A stretch of 20,170 bases of DNA. Origin: a virus. Positions 4,599 to 14,205 of this stretch are shown here, piece after piece. Below the pieces are notes generated by a model. The model did no database searches. It was not told the origin of the DNA and was given only the letters and a program-made list of their open reading frames with translations. Positions within the stretch are counted from its first letter, which is position 1, and every line of letters begins with the position of its first letter. Position numbers and translations under genes: made by a program. The stretch spans positions 1-20,170 of the IMG/VR virus record IMGVR_UViG_3300025030_001188; one strand, 5' to 3'.

Positions 4599-7500
4599 TT
4601 TATCCCCTTCTTTCCCTTATATTCCATTTTAGCCCTATCTACAGCTTTGTCAAGAGTGCTTTGTATTGTTTTTACTTTGACCTTATCCGTCATGAGTTTG
4701 TAGCTGCCTGACTTAAATAGATTTCCAAGCAGTTCATACTGATTCTTGCCTATGAGTTTTTGCAGTTCATTTTGCTCTGCTACGGATAATTCATACTGTA
4801 CCTTGTTAACCGTGAATTGCTTTGGTGCGGTCCGGGGGAATATTGTTTTGTCTTTCTCGGCATCGTATAACCGCATAACCTCATTATCCACTATATTTGG
4901 CTTGTATTCTCCGACCTTTGAAGGGGATAGGAACGAATATGCTGCTCTGCCTAAGGGAGTTTTGCCCGGGGTTTTGGTTTGTTCTCCTTTGATATTTACT
5001 TTTACTGGTAGTTGTTGCCTGAGTCCTGGAGCTCTGGACTTGCCATATTCAAGCAAACCTTCTCCCAATTTCTTGGAATAGTCCACTTGTCTTTCGTATG
5101 GGTCTGAGGCTTGCGCTGCTTGCCCTAACAATGTAGGTACTGCTTGTCTTGGGTACTGTAATATTGTTTCTAGTAATGCCTGAGTAGGACTATCGTAGGA
5201 ATTGCCGAATATGCGCCGCAATGATTGAAGCATAGACATATTGAATAATGCATCGCCACCAGCTGCTATTGCATCGAAAGTTATTTCGCCCAATCCCGGT
5301 TTTCCCTTTTCTTTGATAATTCCGTCTATTACCTTTTGCTGTTTCTCAGGTTCCCCGCCAAGGGATTCACTCATTGCTGCACCCATTGCAATTAATGCAC
5401 TTACAGGTTGTGCCCAATCATAACTGTAGTAATTATCGCCCATCTTTACGGCATAAGGTACCTTGCCTATGGCCTTTTCAAAATTAGCCTTATCCTTATC
5501 TTTATCCGGTGCTCCAGTTATAACGCCCATCTTATGTAGCATGAACCCTATTCCAATTATCCCACTACCTGTTGTTCCTTTGGCTAATCCGTCGACAAAC
5601 TTTGCTGAATCGAATGTCCCGGCGTTAGAATCTTTTATAGCTTTGGCGATTGTTGTAATAATCCCTGCGGGTGAATGCTCAACCGCTCTTTTAGTGATAT
5701 TGGCAGGAGTCTTTGCGAACGGTAAAAAAGCTTCACCAACTATGCCTGTTTTCTTCTTTACGCCTATAAGCAATTCAGAGAATGCGTTTAAATCTCTATA
5801 TGTTGCTTCTTCTGCTTTCTTTAGAGCGTATTTTCTAGCTGTTTCAGACACTTCTGTAATATTTTGAGCTTTCATGTACTGGCCTAACTCATTGGTATAT
5901 GCAGTTTTAAAGAAAGGAATATCACCCTTCTCTAGAAGTTCAAATGATTTTTTATTAACTCCTTCCCAAAATTTGCTTTTAAACACTGTCTTTTGCTGGC
6001 CTAATACCCTGCCAAAATCGAAACGATCTGACGTTGATCCTTGAAGATAAGACTTTCCGTATTTGTCCCAGTCTGCATTTACTATATCGGCAAGGTTAGT
6101 ATTCTTGCTCCATCCTATAGCTTTTGTACGCTTTTCTTTTTTTATTGCCAACTCGAAGACCTGCGCTATAGCATCGTCAACTTTGCGTACAGGCGTATAA
6201 ATCAAGTTCCCGCCTACATTACGGATATGTGTTTTTGGGTTTAGCAGCATTGCCATTCTGCGCCATGAGTTCACTTTGTCTATAAACGTGCTTGGTACTT
6301 GACTTGCAATTCTCTTTGCGATTTCTTCCATAGCCGCATCTTTGGCAGCATCATCTAACCCTCTAGTGTCCTGTATGAGTTTTAGATCGGCTTCTGTTAA
6401 ATCAATATTATTCCACTTGTTCCCAAACTTCTTCAAGCCATCTGTATTAATCTTTTTCAATTCATTGTTGAGATATCTCAACATTCCCTCAGGTTCAGAC
6501 TTATGCAGAATTTTAACTGATTGGATAAACTGACCGGCCTCCGTGAGTTTTGATGCTAAGTCCCCTATAATATCATAGCTTTCCTTAAGGTTCCCGGCTT
6601 CGGCTGCTTGCCTGGACAGTTTTTCACCTAATACCACTTTGTCCGGTTCGTACTGTTTGCCAAACTTTACATAGTTGTCAAATTCATCTTTTGCTGCTGT
6701 GTATCCCTTGCTTAATATGGCTTCGGCTTTTTCCTGAGTAGTTTTGTTGGCCAGTACATCATATGATAATACGTCCTTCTCCAGCATTTCCTTTAACTCT
6801 GGAGCGGTTTCTTCTGCACCTTTAACAGTCTTAGCAAATCCTCTTTCTTTCTTCCCGGATTCAAGCACTTGCTCCACTGTAGTTTTAGGCTTCGATATAG
6901 GCGTTTCTACGGCTGTTTTAGCTGTTGGTAATGTGTTTATACCACTTGATAGAGTTTGCACGGTTGTAGGCTGTTTAAACAGGTCACTTTGCGTCAACTT
7001 GGGTTCTGCGGTTTTAGGTGTTATTCTTGCTTGTTCAGCAGGGGTTAGCCTAAACGGTGCTTCAATATTTTTACTTGGTGCTATCTGCGATACATCGGTT
7101 TTAGGTGCTTCAAGTTGCAAATCCATTCCTGGTGTTTTCCTGACATTGCCATAAGGATCCACATATAGAATGATTTCTTTCTTTGCTTGGTCCGGTAGAC
7201 TATCGACTATGGCTTTTTCTGCTGTGGACAATGTCTGCTTATTGACCAACTTCTTTGATATTGCTTTCCCTACGCTACCCAATGCCGACAATGCTAAGTC
7301 TGCCGCAATACCAAATATAGCATTTTGACCAACATTCCCGGCGGCTTGTGCTGCTGTTTCCTTGCCTCTTATAGCTTCTGTAGCTGTGTCTACACCTATG
7401 CCTAGTGCTGCATCCGTCAATACTCTTTTACCCAATGTCTGTGTACCTTTTACCAATGCGCCTTTTGCTGCTCCAAATGGCAACAAATACCCAGCCATAC

Positions 7501-8191
7501 TTCCTACTGTTGATGTTATGGGAGCTTTTTCTCTTAACCCTTGTATGGCATCAGTGTTTCTTTCCAACAAGCCCAACGAAGCTGTATTGACTGCATTTAC
7601 TACGGCAGGAGCAAAAGGATTGTCGGGCCTTATTAATCCCTCCATGGGTACTTTACCCTGTTGCACTACCGCCTTACCTCTTGCATTAGTCTGTCGTGGC
7701 AATTGCGGCTGTGCTATCTGAGGCTTTGCTGTAGGCGTCAATTCTTCTAGCCTTTGCGCGTTCAGCAATCGCCTATCGACTGTTGGCGTGGCTTGAGTAA
7801 CTTGGGGTGCTGATGGTTGCTGAACCGTTGGGGTGGACATTATTTCTTTGGGTGATTTCCCAATCATTCCTGAATTTTGTATGATTTTAGGGATTGTTGC
7901 TTCATACAACTTCTCTGATTGCGGCTTATAATATTCCGGGAACTTCTGCTGCACATCACTTGCTGCTGGCCTGTATTCGGGCTTGTTAGGGTCAACATAC
8001 CGCTGATACTCCGCTTTAGCTCCTGCGCCCAATTTGTTTACATCGACTAATTTCCTGTCATAGCCATACTGCCACGCTGCTTTCTTAGCTACTTCCGGGA
8101 GTGCATTATATTTGCTTTTATCATTTTTGTATTTTACGAAAGCATAATTATACGCTTGTTTTGCCATTTCTTGTGTTATATTGTCAGGCAT
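4595..8191 (-). CDS. Large virion/ejection-type protein with polyvalent-protein-like domain
   Basis: This 1198-aa protein lies where podoviruses encode the large internal protein that is ejected with DNA. Residues 1-110 are helical and charged, 120-190 are Pro/Gln-rich, and 225-315 contain glycine- and alanine-rich amphipathic stretches that could cross a membrane. The central part contains NPKTHIRNVGGN (651-662), AFLPFAKTPANI (821-832) and WAQPVSALIAMGA (926-938), motifs like those in large polyvalent-protein-associated domains (LPD38-like) of phage internal proteins. The C-terminus is basic. AAAGGAGG precedes the ATG, and the gene follows the coiled-coil protein by 14 bp. It lacks the long regular heptads and terminal membrane helices of a tape-measure protein. 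No lysozyme-like or peptidase motif was seen. A role in DNA delivery is inferred from size, content and position. Confidence 0.65.
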   Translation of the reverse strand: MPDNITQEMAKQAYNYAFVKYKNDKSKYNALPEVAKKAAWQYGYDRKLVDVNKLGAGAKAEYQRYVDPNKPEYRPAASDVQQKFPEYYKPQSEKLYEATIPKIIQNSGMIGKSPKEIMSTPTVQQPSAPQVTQATPTVDRRLLNAQRLEELTPTAKPQIAQPQLPRQTNARGKAVVQQGKVPMEGLIRPDNPFAPAVVNAVNTASLGLLERNTDAIQGLREKAPITSTVGSMAGYLLPFGAAKGALVKGTQTLGKRVLTDAALGIGVDTATEAIRGKETAAQAAGNVGQNAIFGIAADLALSALGSVGKAISKKLVNKQTLSTAEKAIVDSLPDQAKKEIILYVDPYGNVRKTPGMDLQLEAPKTDVSQIAPSKNIEAPFRLTPAEQARITPKTAEPKLTQSDLFKQPTTVQTLSSGINTLPTAKTAVETPISKPKTTVEQVLESGKKERGFAKTVKGAEETAPELKEMLEKDVLSYDVLANKTTQEKAEAILSKGYTAAKDEFDNYVKFGKQYEPDKVVLGEKLSRQAAEAGNLKESYDIIGDLASKLTEAGQFIQSVKILHKSEPEGMLRYLNNELKKINTDGLKKFGNKWNNIDLTEADLKLIQDTRGLDDAAKDAAMEEIAKRIASQVPSTFIDKVNSWRRMAMLLNPKTHIRNVGGNLIYTPVRKVDDAIAQVFELAIKKEKRTKAIGWSKNTNLADIVNADWDKYGKSYLQGSTSDRFDFGRVLGQQKTVFKSKFWEGVNKKSFELLEKGDIPFFKTAYTNELGQYMKAQNITEVSETARKYALKKAEEATYRDLNAFSELLIGVKKKTGIVGEAFLPFAKTPANITKRAVEHSPAGIITTIAKAIKDSNAGTFDSAKFVDGLAKGTTGSGIIGIGFMLHKMGVITGAPDKDKDKANFEKAIGKVPYAVKMGDNYYSYDWAQPVSALIAMGAAMSESLGGEPEKQQKVIDGIIKEKGKPGLGEITFDAIAAGGDALFNMSMLQSLRRIFGNSYDSPTQALLETILQYPRQAVPTLLGQAAQASDPYERQVDYSKKLGEGLLEYGKSRAPGLRQQLPVKVNIKGEQTKTPGKTPLGRAAYSFLSPSKVGEYKPNIVDNEVMRLYDAEKDKTIFPRTAPKQFTVNKVQYELSVAEQNELQKLIGKNQYELLGNLFKSGSYKLMTDKVKVKTIQSTLDKAVDRAKMEYKGKKGIK

Positions 8192-8205
8192 TTATAATAC
8201 CTCCT

Positions 8206-9441
8206 TTATTGTTCCCACCAATTGCCGCCGCCACCGGAACCACCAGAACTACTTGTTTTAGTAGCATCGGCCTTTTGCTTATCCAGTGTCTTTGCTCCTA
8301 CCGGTATACCTAAAATAGAAGCTATCTGTGCTGTTGCTATGCCCGACTGTTTCCATAGTTCATAAGCATTCTTGTATGTTTGCCCTGCTGAGGCATCTGC
8401 ATTGGCTTTCTGCTGTGCTATCTTTTCATTCCTTGCAGCTTGTAGGAATGGTATAAACGGGTCGTTAGGGTTAGCTGCCTGTCTGCGGTTTATCTCAGCT
8501 TGATAGTCATTTGAATAAGCTCCTATGGATGCAATAGCGTTTTCAAGTGCTGCATCCTGTACTAGCCGTTGCTGCTCACTTTGATATTGTTCATCCGATG
8601 CAGTGTCCCTGCTCCTATTGTATTCTTCCTGCTCTTCTTGGTCTATTCTGTCTAATTCGTCTTGTGCCTGTTGATAGTCTAGTTGTCCTTGCCTGTATTC
8701 ATCCTCGATTTTATCCCGTTTCTGCTGGTATGCAAATGTCTTATCCCTATAGGATACATCTTCTGCCCTTCTATTTGATTCAATCAAAGCCTGTAGTTTA
8801 GCCATAGCATTGTCTGATATGGCTTGCGCTTCTGACATACGCCCTTCTGACTCTAACGTTTGTATCTGTTGGTTAGCCTGGTCTATGATATTTTGCTGCT
8901 GTAGGTTGATATCATTCTGAACATTCTGTGCCTGTGCTCCTGATTGAATGATTTCTTGACGGCCTAATCCTGCTCCTAGATTACCTTGGTTGGCTAGAGT
9001 TTCCTTTAATGTGTTTAGCCCTCTCGCACTCTCTATGGCTCCCTGTTGGCGCAATGGGTTATATGTCTGCGGTGCTTGACTTATAATGTTCTTTTGGCCT
9101 TGCACACCTTGCGCTATCTTTTCTTTGATAGATGCTATCAATGCAGCTTTTTGGTCATCATATGATTGGCTTATAGTGCTTGCTTCACTAGCAAGTGGTT
9201 GTGCTGTCGGTTGCACTGTTGATTGCGTTACTACCTGAGATGAAGAAACACTCTTTTTTTTGTTTTGTTTTTCTTCTATCCTGTCTCTTTTTTCTTCTCT
9301 TGCTTCTTTGTCTGCTTTTAACTGCGCTTCACTTTTACCATATTCACCGGTTACTTTATAGCCTTTTTTTTCAAATGTTTCACGGTCTGAATAATTTATA
9401 CTTGTTGTGCTTCCGTCTGGTCTTTGTGCTGTTAATGGCAT
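8206..9441 (-). CDS. Gln/Ala-rich coiled-coil virion (ejection-type) protein
   Basis: This 411-aa protein is rich in Gln, Ala and charged residues. Residues 36-62 and about 175-300 should form long helices or coiled coils, while 140-170 contain TLANQGNLGAGLGRQEII, a Gly-rich pattern often seen in internal proteins of short-tailed phages. The C-terminus is a flexible GGSGGGGNWWEQ tail. It directly precedes the 1198-aa gene, and the pair resembles the set of ejection proteins between tail and lysis genes of P22-like phages. A strong AAAGGAGG precedes the ATG, and an intrinsic-terminator hairpin ends just before this site. An alternative is a minor capsid or core protein. Confidence 0.6.
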   Translation of the reverse strand: MPLTAQRPDGSTTSINYSDRETFEKKGYKVTGEYGKSEAQLKADKEAREEKRDRIEEKQNKKKSVSSSQVVTQSTVQPTAQPLASEASTISQSYDDQKAALIASIKEKIAQGVQGQKNIISQAPQTYNPLRQQGAIESARGLNTLKETLANQGNLGAGLGRQEIIQSGAQAQNVQNDINLQQQNIIDQANQQIQTLESEGRMSEAQAISDNAMAKLQALIESNRRAEDVSYRDKTFAYQQKRDKIEDEYRQGQLDYQQAQDELDRIDQEEQEEYNRSRDTASDEQYQSEQQRLVQDAALENAIASIGAYSNDYQAEINRRQAANPNDPFIPFLQAARNEKIAQQKANADASAGQTYKNAYELWKQSGIATAQIASILGIPVGAKTLDKQKADATKTSSSGGSGGGGNWWEQ

Positions 9442-9459
9442 GTTATCCCTCCTTTAAGG

Positions 9460-9490
9460 AAATATAAAAGAGCCTAGATTACAGGCTCTT
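9460..9490 (-). terminator. Intrinsic terminator between tailspike and ejection genes
   Basis: On the minus strand AAGAGCCT and AGGCTCTT form a perfect 8-bp stem with a seven-base loop, followed by TTATATTT. It lies after the tailspike stop and just before the ribosome site of the 411-aa gene. It should lower expression of the ejection genes compared with the tail genes. Confidence 0.7.
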
Positions 9491-9516
9491 ATTGCGTAAT
9501 AGTGTCCTCATTCGTA

Positions 9517-11244
9517 TTATCCAATGCTAATATAATTTATTACTACTGTGACACTTCCAAAATCAGTCCCATCACGCTTACTTACATATATCCTTGCACC
9601 CGTTGTAGTAATGTTAGATACGTCAAGAGCAACAATATAGCCTACAGTTCCAGCATTTGCTGTTACTACTGGCACGGTTAAATGTTCTTGGTCAAAGACT
9701 ACATCAAAATATGTGCTTGTTCCTGTTACGGTTGTTTTCGTTGCTTTGCCGGTATTAATCACCCTATTTTGTTTTCCACATGTGGGCACTTTTGAATTAT
9801 CAATATTACTTTCGATTTCTAACCCTGAGAAAGCCGTATACCCTGTATCCACCGTTATTACAAGAGTGTGTATACCATCAGTAAGATTCTCGGATAATAG
9901 TATTTTTTCCAACGGGAAACTAGCTTGATTACCGTTTGTGTAATCCGCTTTGCTAGTTGGATATAACCTATTAAGGCTTACAGTGATTAGAGCACCACCA
10001 TCTATCGTAAAAGTAAATGAACCTAACCCAGAATTTTTTCTGGCTAATAAAGACACCTTATTACCATTAAACTTTGCTGTAATTGTACTTGCTGCTGTCT
10101 GGCTCAAATACTCATGGTAGGTAGTTGTGCCTAATGCGAATGTATTATCTGCCCAAGTTCCTGCTCTCACTATATCAGGTGCATTGTACGCAAGCAAAGA
10201 TACTCTTTTTGATATCCCACTGTCACGCTGTTCTGTCCTTGTTGCCCTGTCAAATATCATGTTGAATATTTCTGCTCCAATTGCTGCGTGTCCTATAGCT
10301 GTTGGATGATATGGGTCGTCAGATGTCATCCAGTCGCCTTGACCATAGTTTGCTGCGCCTAATACCCAATGGTCAACAAACAATTTATGCACATCTACAA
10401 GTCCTGTACCTTCGATGTAGCTAACTTCTTTCATTGCTTCTGCATAGTCATCCAAGTCAGTTACATTTGTGGTGTTGTCACCTACCCATGTAGGAGTAAT
10501 ATAAGCTACATCACATTTAGGATGAGTGTTTCGTATTTGCTTTACAAATGCAATTAAGCCTTGTTTAAAGTCCTCGGCTGGCACATATCTAGTTGTATAA
10601 ATTTCAAGGCTATCATTCACACCAATCATGCAAAGGATAAGGTCCGGTTTAAGGCTTAATGTACCAGAAGTAAATACTCCGGTATAATCTTGCGGTCTGT
10701 TAAATATCTTCATCAGAGTGTTGCCGCCGATTCCGTTTCTCGTTACTATTATGTTCTGCCCGTTTGTGCCTGTCTGAATTACATGCTCTGTCCATGTGCT
10801 AATTGTATTTTCCCCATCGGCATATGTTCCATCATACCTAATGACTGTAGAATCGGGATACTTGTTGGCAAGCTTTTGAGCTAAAACAGCAACAAATGTT
10901 TCATCTACTGTTGCATGGTCAATGCCTAATGTTACACTGTCGCCAACGCAATGTATGAGTACATTTTCACCAGAGTTTATTTTCCTAATTACATTTTTTA
11001 GACTCTGATAATTAAATATTGTGCCATCCTTTTTCAAGGTATTTACTTCAACGGTTTGTGTCGCAAATTCTGCCAGATACGCATCAACTTCAACCGTCAT
11101 AGTATCATTTAAAAAGTCTTGTATTTCGTCCATTCTCCCCTGTATCTGTTCCCTTGCTGCTGTTTCGTTTGCTGGGAGTGTAGGATATGCTGTTGTGTCT
11201 CTCAATCCTATCGCGGGACTGAATCCCATTTTAGTTAAAGCCAT
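9517..11244 (-). CDS. SGNH/GDSL hydrolase tailspike or receptor-binding protein
   Basis: This 575-aa protein combines a short helical N-terminal part (about 1-90) with an SGNH-hydrolase domain (about 92-335) and beta-rich C-terminal parts. Four catalytic blocks are present: GDSVTLG with Ser103, NGIGGNT around Gly173, GVND with Asn210, and DPYHPT with Asp310 and His313. Such enzymes remove acetyl or other ester groups, here probably from surface glycans or teichoic acids during adsorption. Residues 350-465 look like a beta-sandwich. The last about 85 residues (VPVVTANAGTVGYIVAL to NYISIG) resemble an H-type lectin or trimerising tip. It follows the nozzle gene directly, the stop TAG touching the ATG, where podoviruses often place a spike. 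Enzyme family is confident; the virion role is inferred. Confidence 0.85.
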   Translation of the reverse strand: MALTKMGFSPAIGLRDTTAYPTLPANETAAREQIQGRMDEIQDFLNDTMTVEVDAYLAEFATQTVEVNTLKKDGTIFNYQSLKNVIRKINSGENVLIHCVGDSVTLGIDHATVDETFVAVLAQKLANKYPDSTVIRYDGTYADGENTISTWTEHVIQTGTNGQNIIVTRNGIGGNTLMKIFNRPQDYTGVFTSGTLSLKPDLILCMIGVNDSLEIYTTRYVPAEDFKQGLIAFVKQIRNTHPKCDVAYITPTWVGDNTTNVTDLDDYAEAMKEVSYIEGTGLVDVHKLFVDHWVLGAANYGQGDWMTSDDPYHPTAIGHAAIGAEIFNMIFDRATRTEQRDSGISKRVSLLAYNAPDIVRAGTWADNTFALGTTTYHEYLSQTAASTITAKFNGNKVSLLARKNSGLGSFTFTIDGGALITVSLNRLYPTSKADYTNGNQASFPLEKILLSENLTDGIHTLVITVDTGYTAFSGLEIESNIDNSKVPTCGKQNRVINTGKATKTTVTGTSTYFDVVFDQEHLTVPVVTANAGTVGYIVALDVSNITTTGARIYVSKRDGTDFGSVTVVINYISIG

Positions 11245-13065
11245 CTATTTCACTTCCTTATCTTTTCTATATTGTATTTTCAGATCCATTATTGCTAAGT
11301 TTTCATTAGAAACATTGTTGCTGAATTCAATTTGAAAATACACTTTCTTTTTAATCTTTTTGTTAATGTATATTGTCTTTGCATATCGAGTGACCGCCCA
11401 CGTAAATGCTGCCCACGTAAATGTCGCCCAACTGAAATTAGAGGTTGCCCCTGCTGGGATTGTTTCGCTTTCAACTTCAGTTTGATTGTCGTCAAGTACC
11501 CTAAATATGATAGTCGCGCCTACTGTTGCCGTAGTATTGAACCACATCTTAGTAATGGTTTTCAGCCAATTGGACAATCCGAAATCTAATACCTTACTGC
11601 GCCATACTCCGTTAATTGCGCCCCCGAAATCATTTCTATTGGTTATGAATTTTACTATTTTCCCGTTTATCCTGTCTCCGTAGTAAAGTGTGCCATTAAT
11701 ATTAAAGAAACAGTTTGCATTAATATTTGTAAGTGGGAACCATGCCAGTATCTTTTGATCTGCTTCTGGAGTTCCTGTGCTACTGTATGGTGTTAATAGA
11801 TAGTCCCATACCCACGCTTTGTTACCTACACATATCCAGTACATGCCCTTAAAGTCATAGCTTGATGCGCTTGATAGGTTAGATTCTGCCAGCATTCCAA
11901 GCCGTGCAACATTACCGTTGATGTTCCGGGATATCTGTTGAATATTACGCTCATCTTCTATATCCGTAGACACAAGCGTATGAACGCCTAAATAGGTATT
12001 ACACCATGTTAATTTGTTGTTGATTAACTGTATAGTCCAAGGCATATTGCAGCCTACAGCCCTATTAATCGGGAACGATGAAAATAGAGTGCTTTGTGTT
12101 GCGTCATACTCCACACCAAACATTTCAGTTGCTTTAAACACTATCAGAGTGTCATACTGTTCGCCTAATCCGTAAACATCACCACTTGAACCCATAGGCT
12201 TAAAATTACTTTCGGGGAAGTATGTAGGGTCTAGCAGCCCTGAGAAGTATATATTGTTTGTCCCGTTACCTGCTACGAATACTCTTGTGTCATTCCTGCC
12301 TCCAAAGTCTATAGCATACTTGCAGTTCTTAATTGTATTTTCAATGGTTGTATCGGTCTTATACGCCTTTATACGCATAGTGTTTGTACCTGTTGGCGGT
12401 GCTACTAGCCATGTAACTACTCCGGTTGTACGGTTGACTGTGAAGTGTGTTGTCTCTACCTTGTCGAATGTCACCCCGGCATCAAGCGAACCTACGATTG
12501 CGGTTGCATCTAAATTCGCGTCCATGGGAAAAGATGTTTTAACATTATCGGTTACAAAGGCATAAATAAACCCTGCTCCAATGCGATTAAAACTTTCGTT
12601 AAAATCGCCACCGCCGGTATCTGTTCTGTTCAAAATAACAGTAGGTATATATGGTGTAATCGTTGTTGCTGTTGTACCATTCCACTGAATGTAATTTGTG
12701 CCGTTTATGTAATACAGAATATCGTTGAAATTAAAAAAACTGCCTTTTGCAGCAGCTAATCCGGTATATATTTCCGTCTCTGTCCCTGTTGACGGGTCCT
12801 TCTTGTATAGTTTAGTTCCTCTATGGAATACGATATAGCCCTTGTATAGCTCGTTATAAGCTTGATAGACTGTTGCGACTTCTAAGGCTGTACCGAATTC
12901 CTCCTGCCCCCAGCGTTTAGTCAGGATTCTTTCTGCAAACCACATGTCTGTCATGTTAGGAGATTGATTGTCGAGAAGCTTCATTTCCAAATCTTCCAGG
13001 CATATACCACCGTTTATTTGGCTTAGTTCCCATTGCTCCAACGGTACATAATCTAATTTCGCCAT
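11245..13065 (-). CDS. Beta-propeller tail nozzle-like protein (P22 gp10 / T7 gp12 type)
   Basis: This 606-aa protein is mostly repeating beta blades of about 45-60 residues, with motifs such as YIVFHRGTKLYK, ILYYINGTNYIQWNG, ARVFVAGNGTNNIYFSG-like and YWICVGNKAWVWDY. This is the look of propeller nozzle proteins that close the short tail of podoviruses (stabilisation or tail tubular B proteins). The end holds WATFTWAAFTWAV, a repeated tryptophan motif, and a basic strand. AGGAGG lies in the last codons of the adaptor gene, giving tight coupling. Adaptor, nozzle and spike are consecutive, as in P22-like phages. The family call rests on pattern, not on alignment; another structural propeller is the alternative. 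Confidence 0.6.
   Translation of the reverse strand: MAKLDYVPLEQWELSQINGGICLEDLEMKLLDNQSPNMTDMWFAERILTKRWGQEEFGTALEVATVYQAYNELYKGYIVFHRGTKLYKKDPSTGTETEIYTGLAAAKGSFFNFNDILYYINGTNYIQWNGTTATTITPYIPTVILNRTDTGGGDFNESFNRIGAGFIYAFVTDNVKTSFPMDANLDATAIVGSLDAGVTFDKVETTHFTVNRTTGVVTWLVAPPTGTNTMRIKAYKTDTTIENTIKNCKYAIDFGGRNDTRVFVAGNGTNNIYFSGLLDPTYFPESNFKPMGSSGDVYGLGEQYDTLIVFKATEMFGVEYDATQSTLFSSFPINRAVGCNMPWTIQLINNKLTWCNTYLGVHTLVSTDIEDERNIQQISRNINGNVARLGMLAESNLSSASSYDFKGMYWICVGNKAWVWDYLLTPYSSTGTPEADQKILAWFPLTNINANCFFNINGTLYYGDRINGKIVKFITNRNDFGGAINGVWRSKVLDFGLSNWLKTITKMWFNTTATVGATIIFRVLDDNQTEVESETIPAGATSNFSWATFTWAAFTWAVTRYAKTIYINKKIKKKVYFQIEFSNNVSNENLAIMDLKIQYRKDKEVK
11396..11430. repeat. 15-bp tandem repeat inside the nozzle gene
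   Basis: GCCCACGTAAATGCT (11396-11410) is followed by GCCCACGTAAATGTC (11411-11425) and a further GCCCA. It encodes two turns of a five-residue WA-x-F-T unit and is in frame. Its copy number could vary by slippage without breaking the gene. Confidence 0.7.
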
Positions 13066-13068
13066 GGT

Positions 13069-13992
13069 TTAACCTCCTAACTGAGAGTTATAGTAGTCCG
13101 CAATATTACTCTCGCCTGATGGTTGTTTTACGACCGCTCTAGCTTTTGCTTCTGCGTATTTGTCCTCAAAATAGTTCGTCACAGATTTATCGCTGGCTGT
13201 GGATAACAACGCCGCCAACCCATAAGGCATTACTGCGGTTGCTGTGAGATCATCTACCTGCACTGTATCGGTCAAGGCTGTTAATGTTACTGGTACCGGC
13301 TTATACTCTATTCTGACTTTACCTTCATAGTAATAGTTAATATATAATTCATTGCGACCTTCCCATTTATAACCGGAGTCTTTATTGTACTGTCTCTCTG
13401 GATACTCATTGATGATCTGTGTCACATTCTTAAAGTCAGCAGGCATAGTCTTTCTTACCCAAGGTGCGTATATCGGCACATCTGCTGCGAGTGCAAAGGG
13501 TATATTGAATAGCGCACGATTAATGCAAAGGTAATAGTATGTACCACTGAATCTTAATCTTGACTTTATTGCTCCTGCTGTTGGAGTGACTACCCCTTTA
13601 TACGCCGTGAACTGCCCTGTAGCTGTAGAAGTTATCGTTGCTAATGTATTCCATCCGCTTGTATAATCTTCAACGTATACGGTGCCTGGGCGGTCTATCT
13701 CGAAGTAGTATGCTTTGCACTGCCCTAACCCTTCAAAGGTTAAATCTGTACCCTCAAATGCCTTTACATCGAAATTAGAGGTATGTCCTAATATGTTAGT
13801 AAAAGGTTTGTTTGATACTTCGTACTTGGCGTATAAGTCCCCTATGCCTGCGGATACAAGCTCATTTTGTATGACTGTACATAATCTTGGTGTTTGCGCT
13901 GAATAGTCTGAACTGTTAATTTGACCTGTATCATCAATCTCATCTAAAAATGCTAATGAAATGTCCATGACCTGTTGCACTGTAGTTGACAT
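13069..13992 (-). CDS. Head-to-tail adaptor-like protein with an inserted beta domain
   Basis: The 307-aa protein starts with helices (TTVQQVMDISLAFLDEI, then a second helix near 40-55) and ends with a helical segment (YGLAALLSTASDKSV to AEAKARAVVK). Between them (about 60-170) lies a beta-rich insertion with GTVYVEDYTSGWNTLAT. Helical ends and position right before the nozzle gene fit podovirus adaptors such as P22 gp4 or T7 gp11, which join the portal ring to the nozzle. It is longer than the compact adaptors (under 200 residues) because of the insertion, which may be a surface-exposed or carbohydrate-binding module. The ATG at 13992 is chosen since AGAAGGTG lies six bases before it; a GTG three codons earlier overlaps that site. 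Family call is moderate. Confidence 0.55.
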   Translation of the reverse strand: MSTTVQQVMDISLAFLDEIDDTGQINSSDYSAQTPRLCTVIQNELVSAGIGDLYAKYEVSNKPFTNILGHTSNFDVKAFEGTDLTFEGLGQCKAYYFEIDRPGTVYVEDYTSGWNTLATITSTATGQFTAYKGVVTPTAGAIKSRLRFSGTYYYLCINRALFNIPFALAADVPIYAPWVRKTMPADFKNVTQIINEYPERQYNKDSGYKWEGRNELYINYYYEGKVRIEYKPVPVTLTALTDTVQVDDLTATAVMPYGLAALLSTASDKSVTNYFEDKYAEAKARAVVKQPSGESNIADYYNSQLGG

Positions 13993-14013
13993 TGTTTTCA
14001 CCTTCTTTCAAGG

Positions 14014-14193
14014 TTATTTCTTTTTCATCTTCATATTCATAGGCTTAACTGTCTTGCCTGTCTTAGCTGCTTTAGATTCTTTTTTTGCTTGATGAATCGT
14101 TTCTTTACCGTGTCTCATGTTTTCTACCGACATATCTTTTAATGCTTTCTTATGTTTGTTTTCATATTCCATCATTTCACATTCTTTTTTCAT
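14014..14193 (-). CDS. 59-aa lysine-rich small protein
   Basis: A short frame with a strong TTGGAGG seven bases before the ATG encodes a protein with about one third Lys. The first 20 residues are mixed acidic and basic (KKECEMMEYENKHKK), and the rest is strongly basic, ending PMNMKMKKK. No hydrophobic or membrane segment is present. It sits between the LamG pair and the adaptor gene, so a structural, DNA-binding or assembly role is likely, but no family is recognised. A terminator-like hairpin lies immediately before its ribosome site. Confidence 0.7.
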   Translation of the reverse strand: MKKECEMMEYENKHKKALKDMSVENMRHGKETIHQAKKESKAAKTGKTVKPMNMKMKKK

Positions 14194-14205
14194 GTTTTTA
14201 CCTCC

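Noticed and set aside
5463-5867. Plus-strand open frame of 134 codons opposite the 1198-aa gene
   Set aside because: It is a shadow of the real gene; no start signal, and similar antisense frames occur all along the late region.
4595-8191. Tape-measure protein
   Set aside because: It has no long regular heptad or repeat region and no tail-tube or chaperone gene precedes it; the motifs and position fit an internal/ejection protein better.
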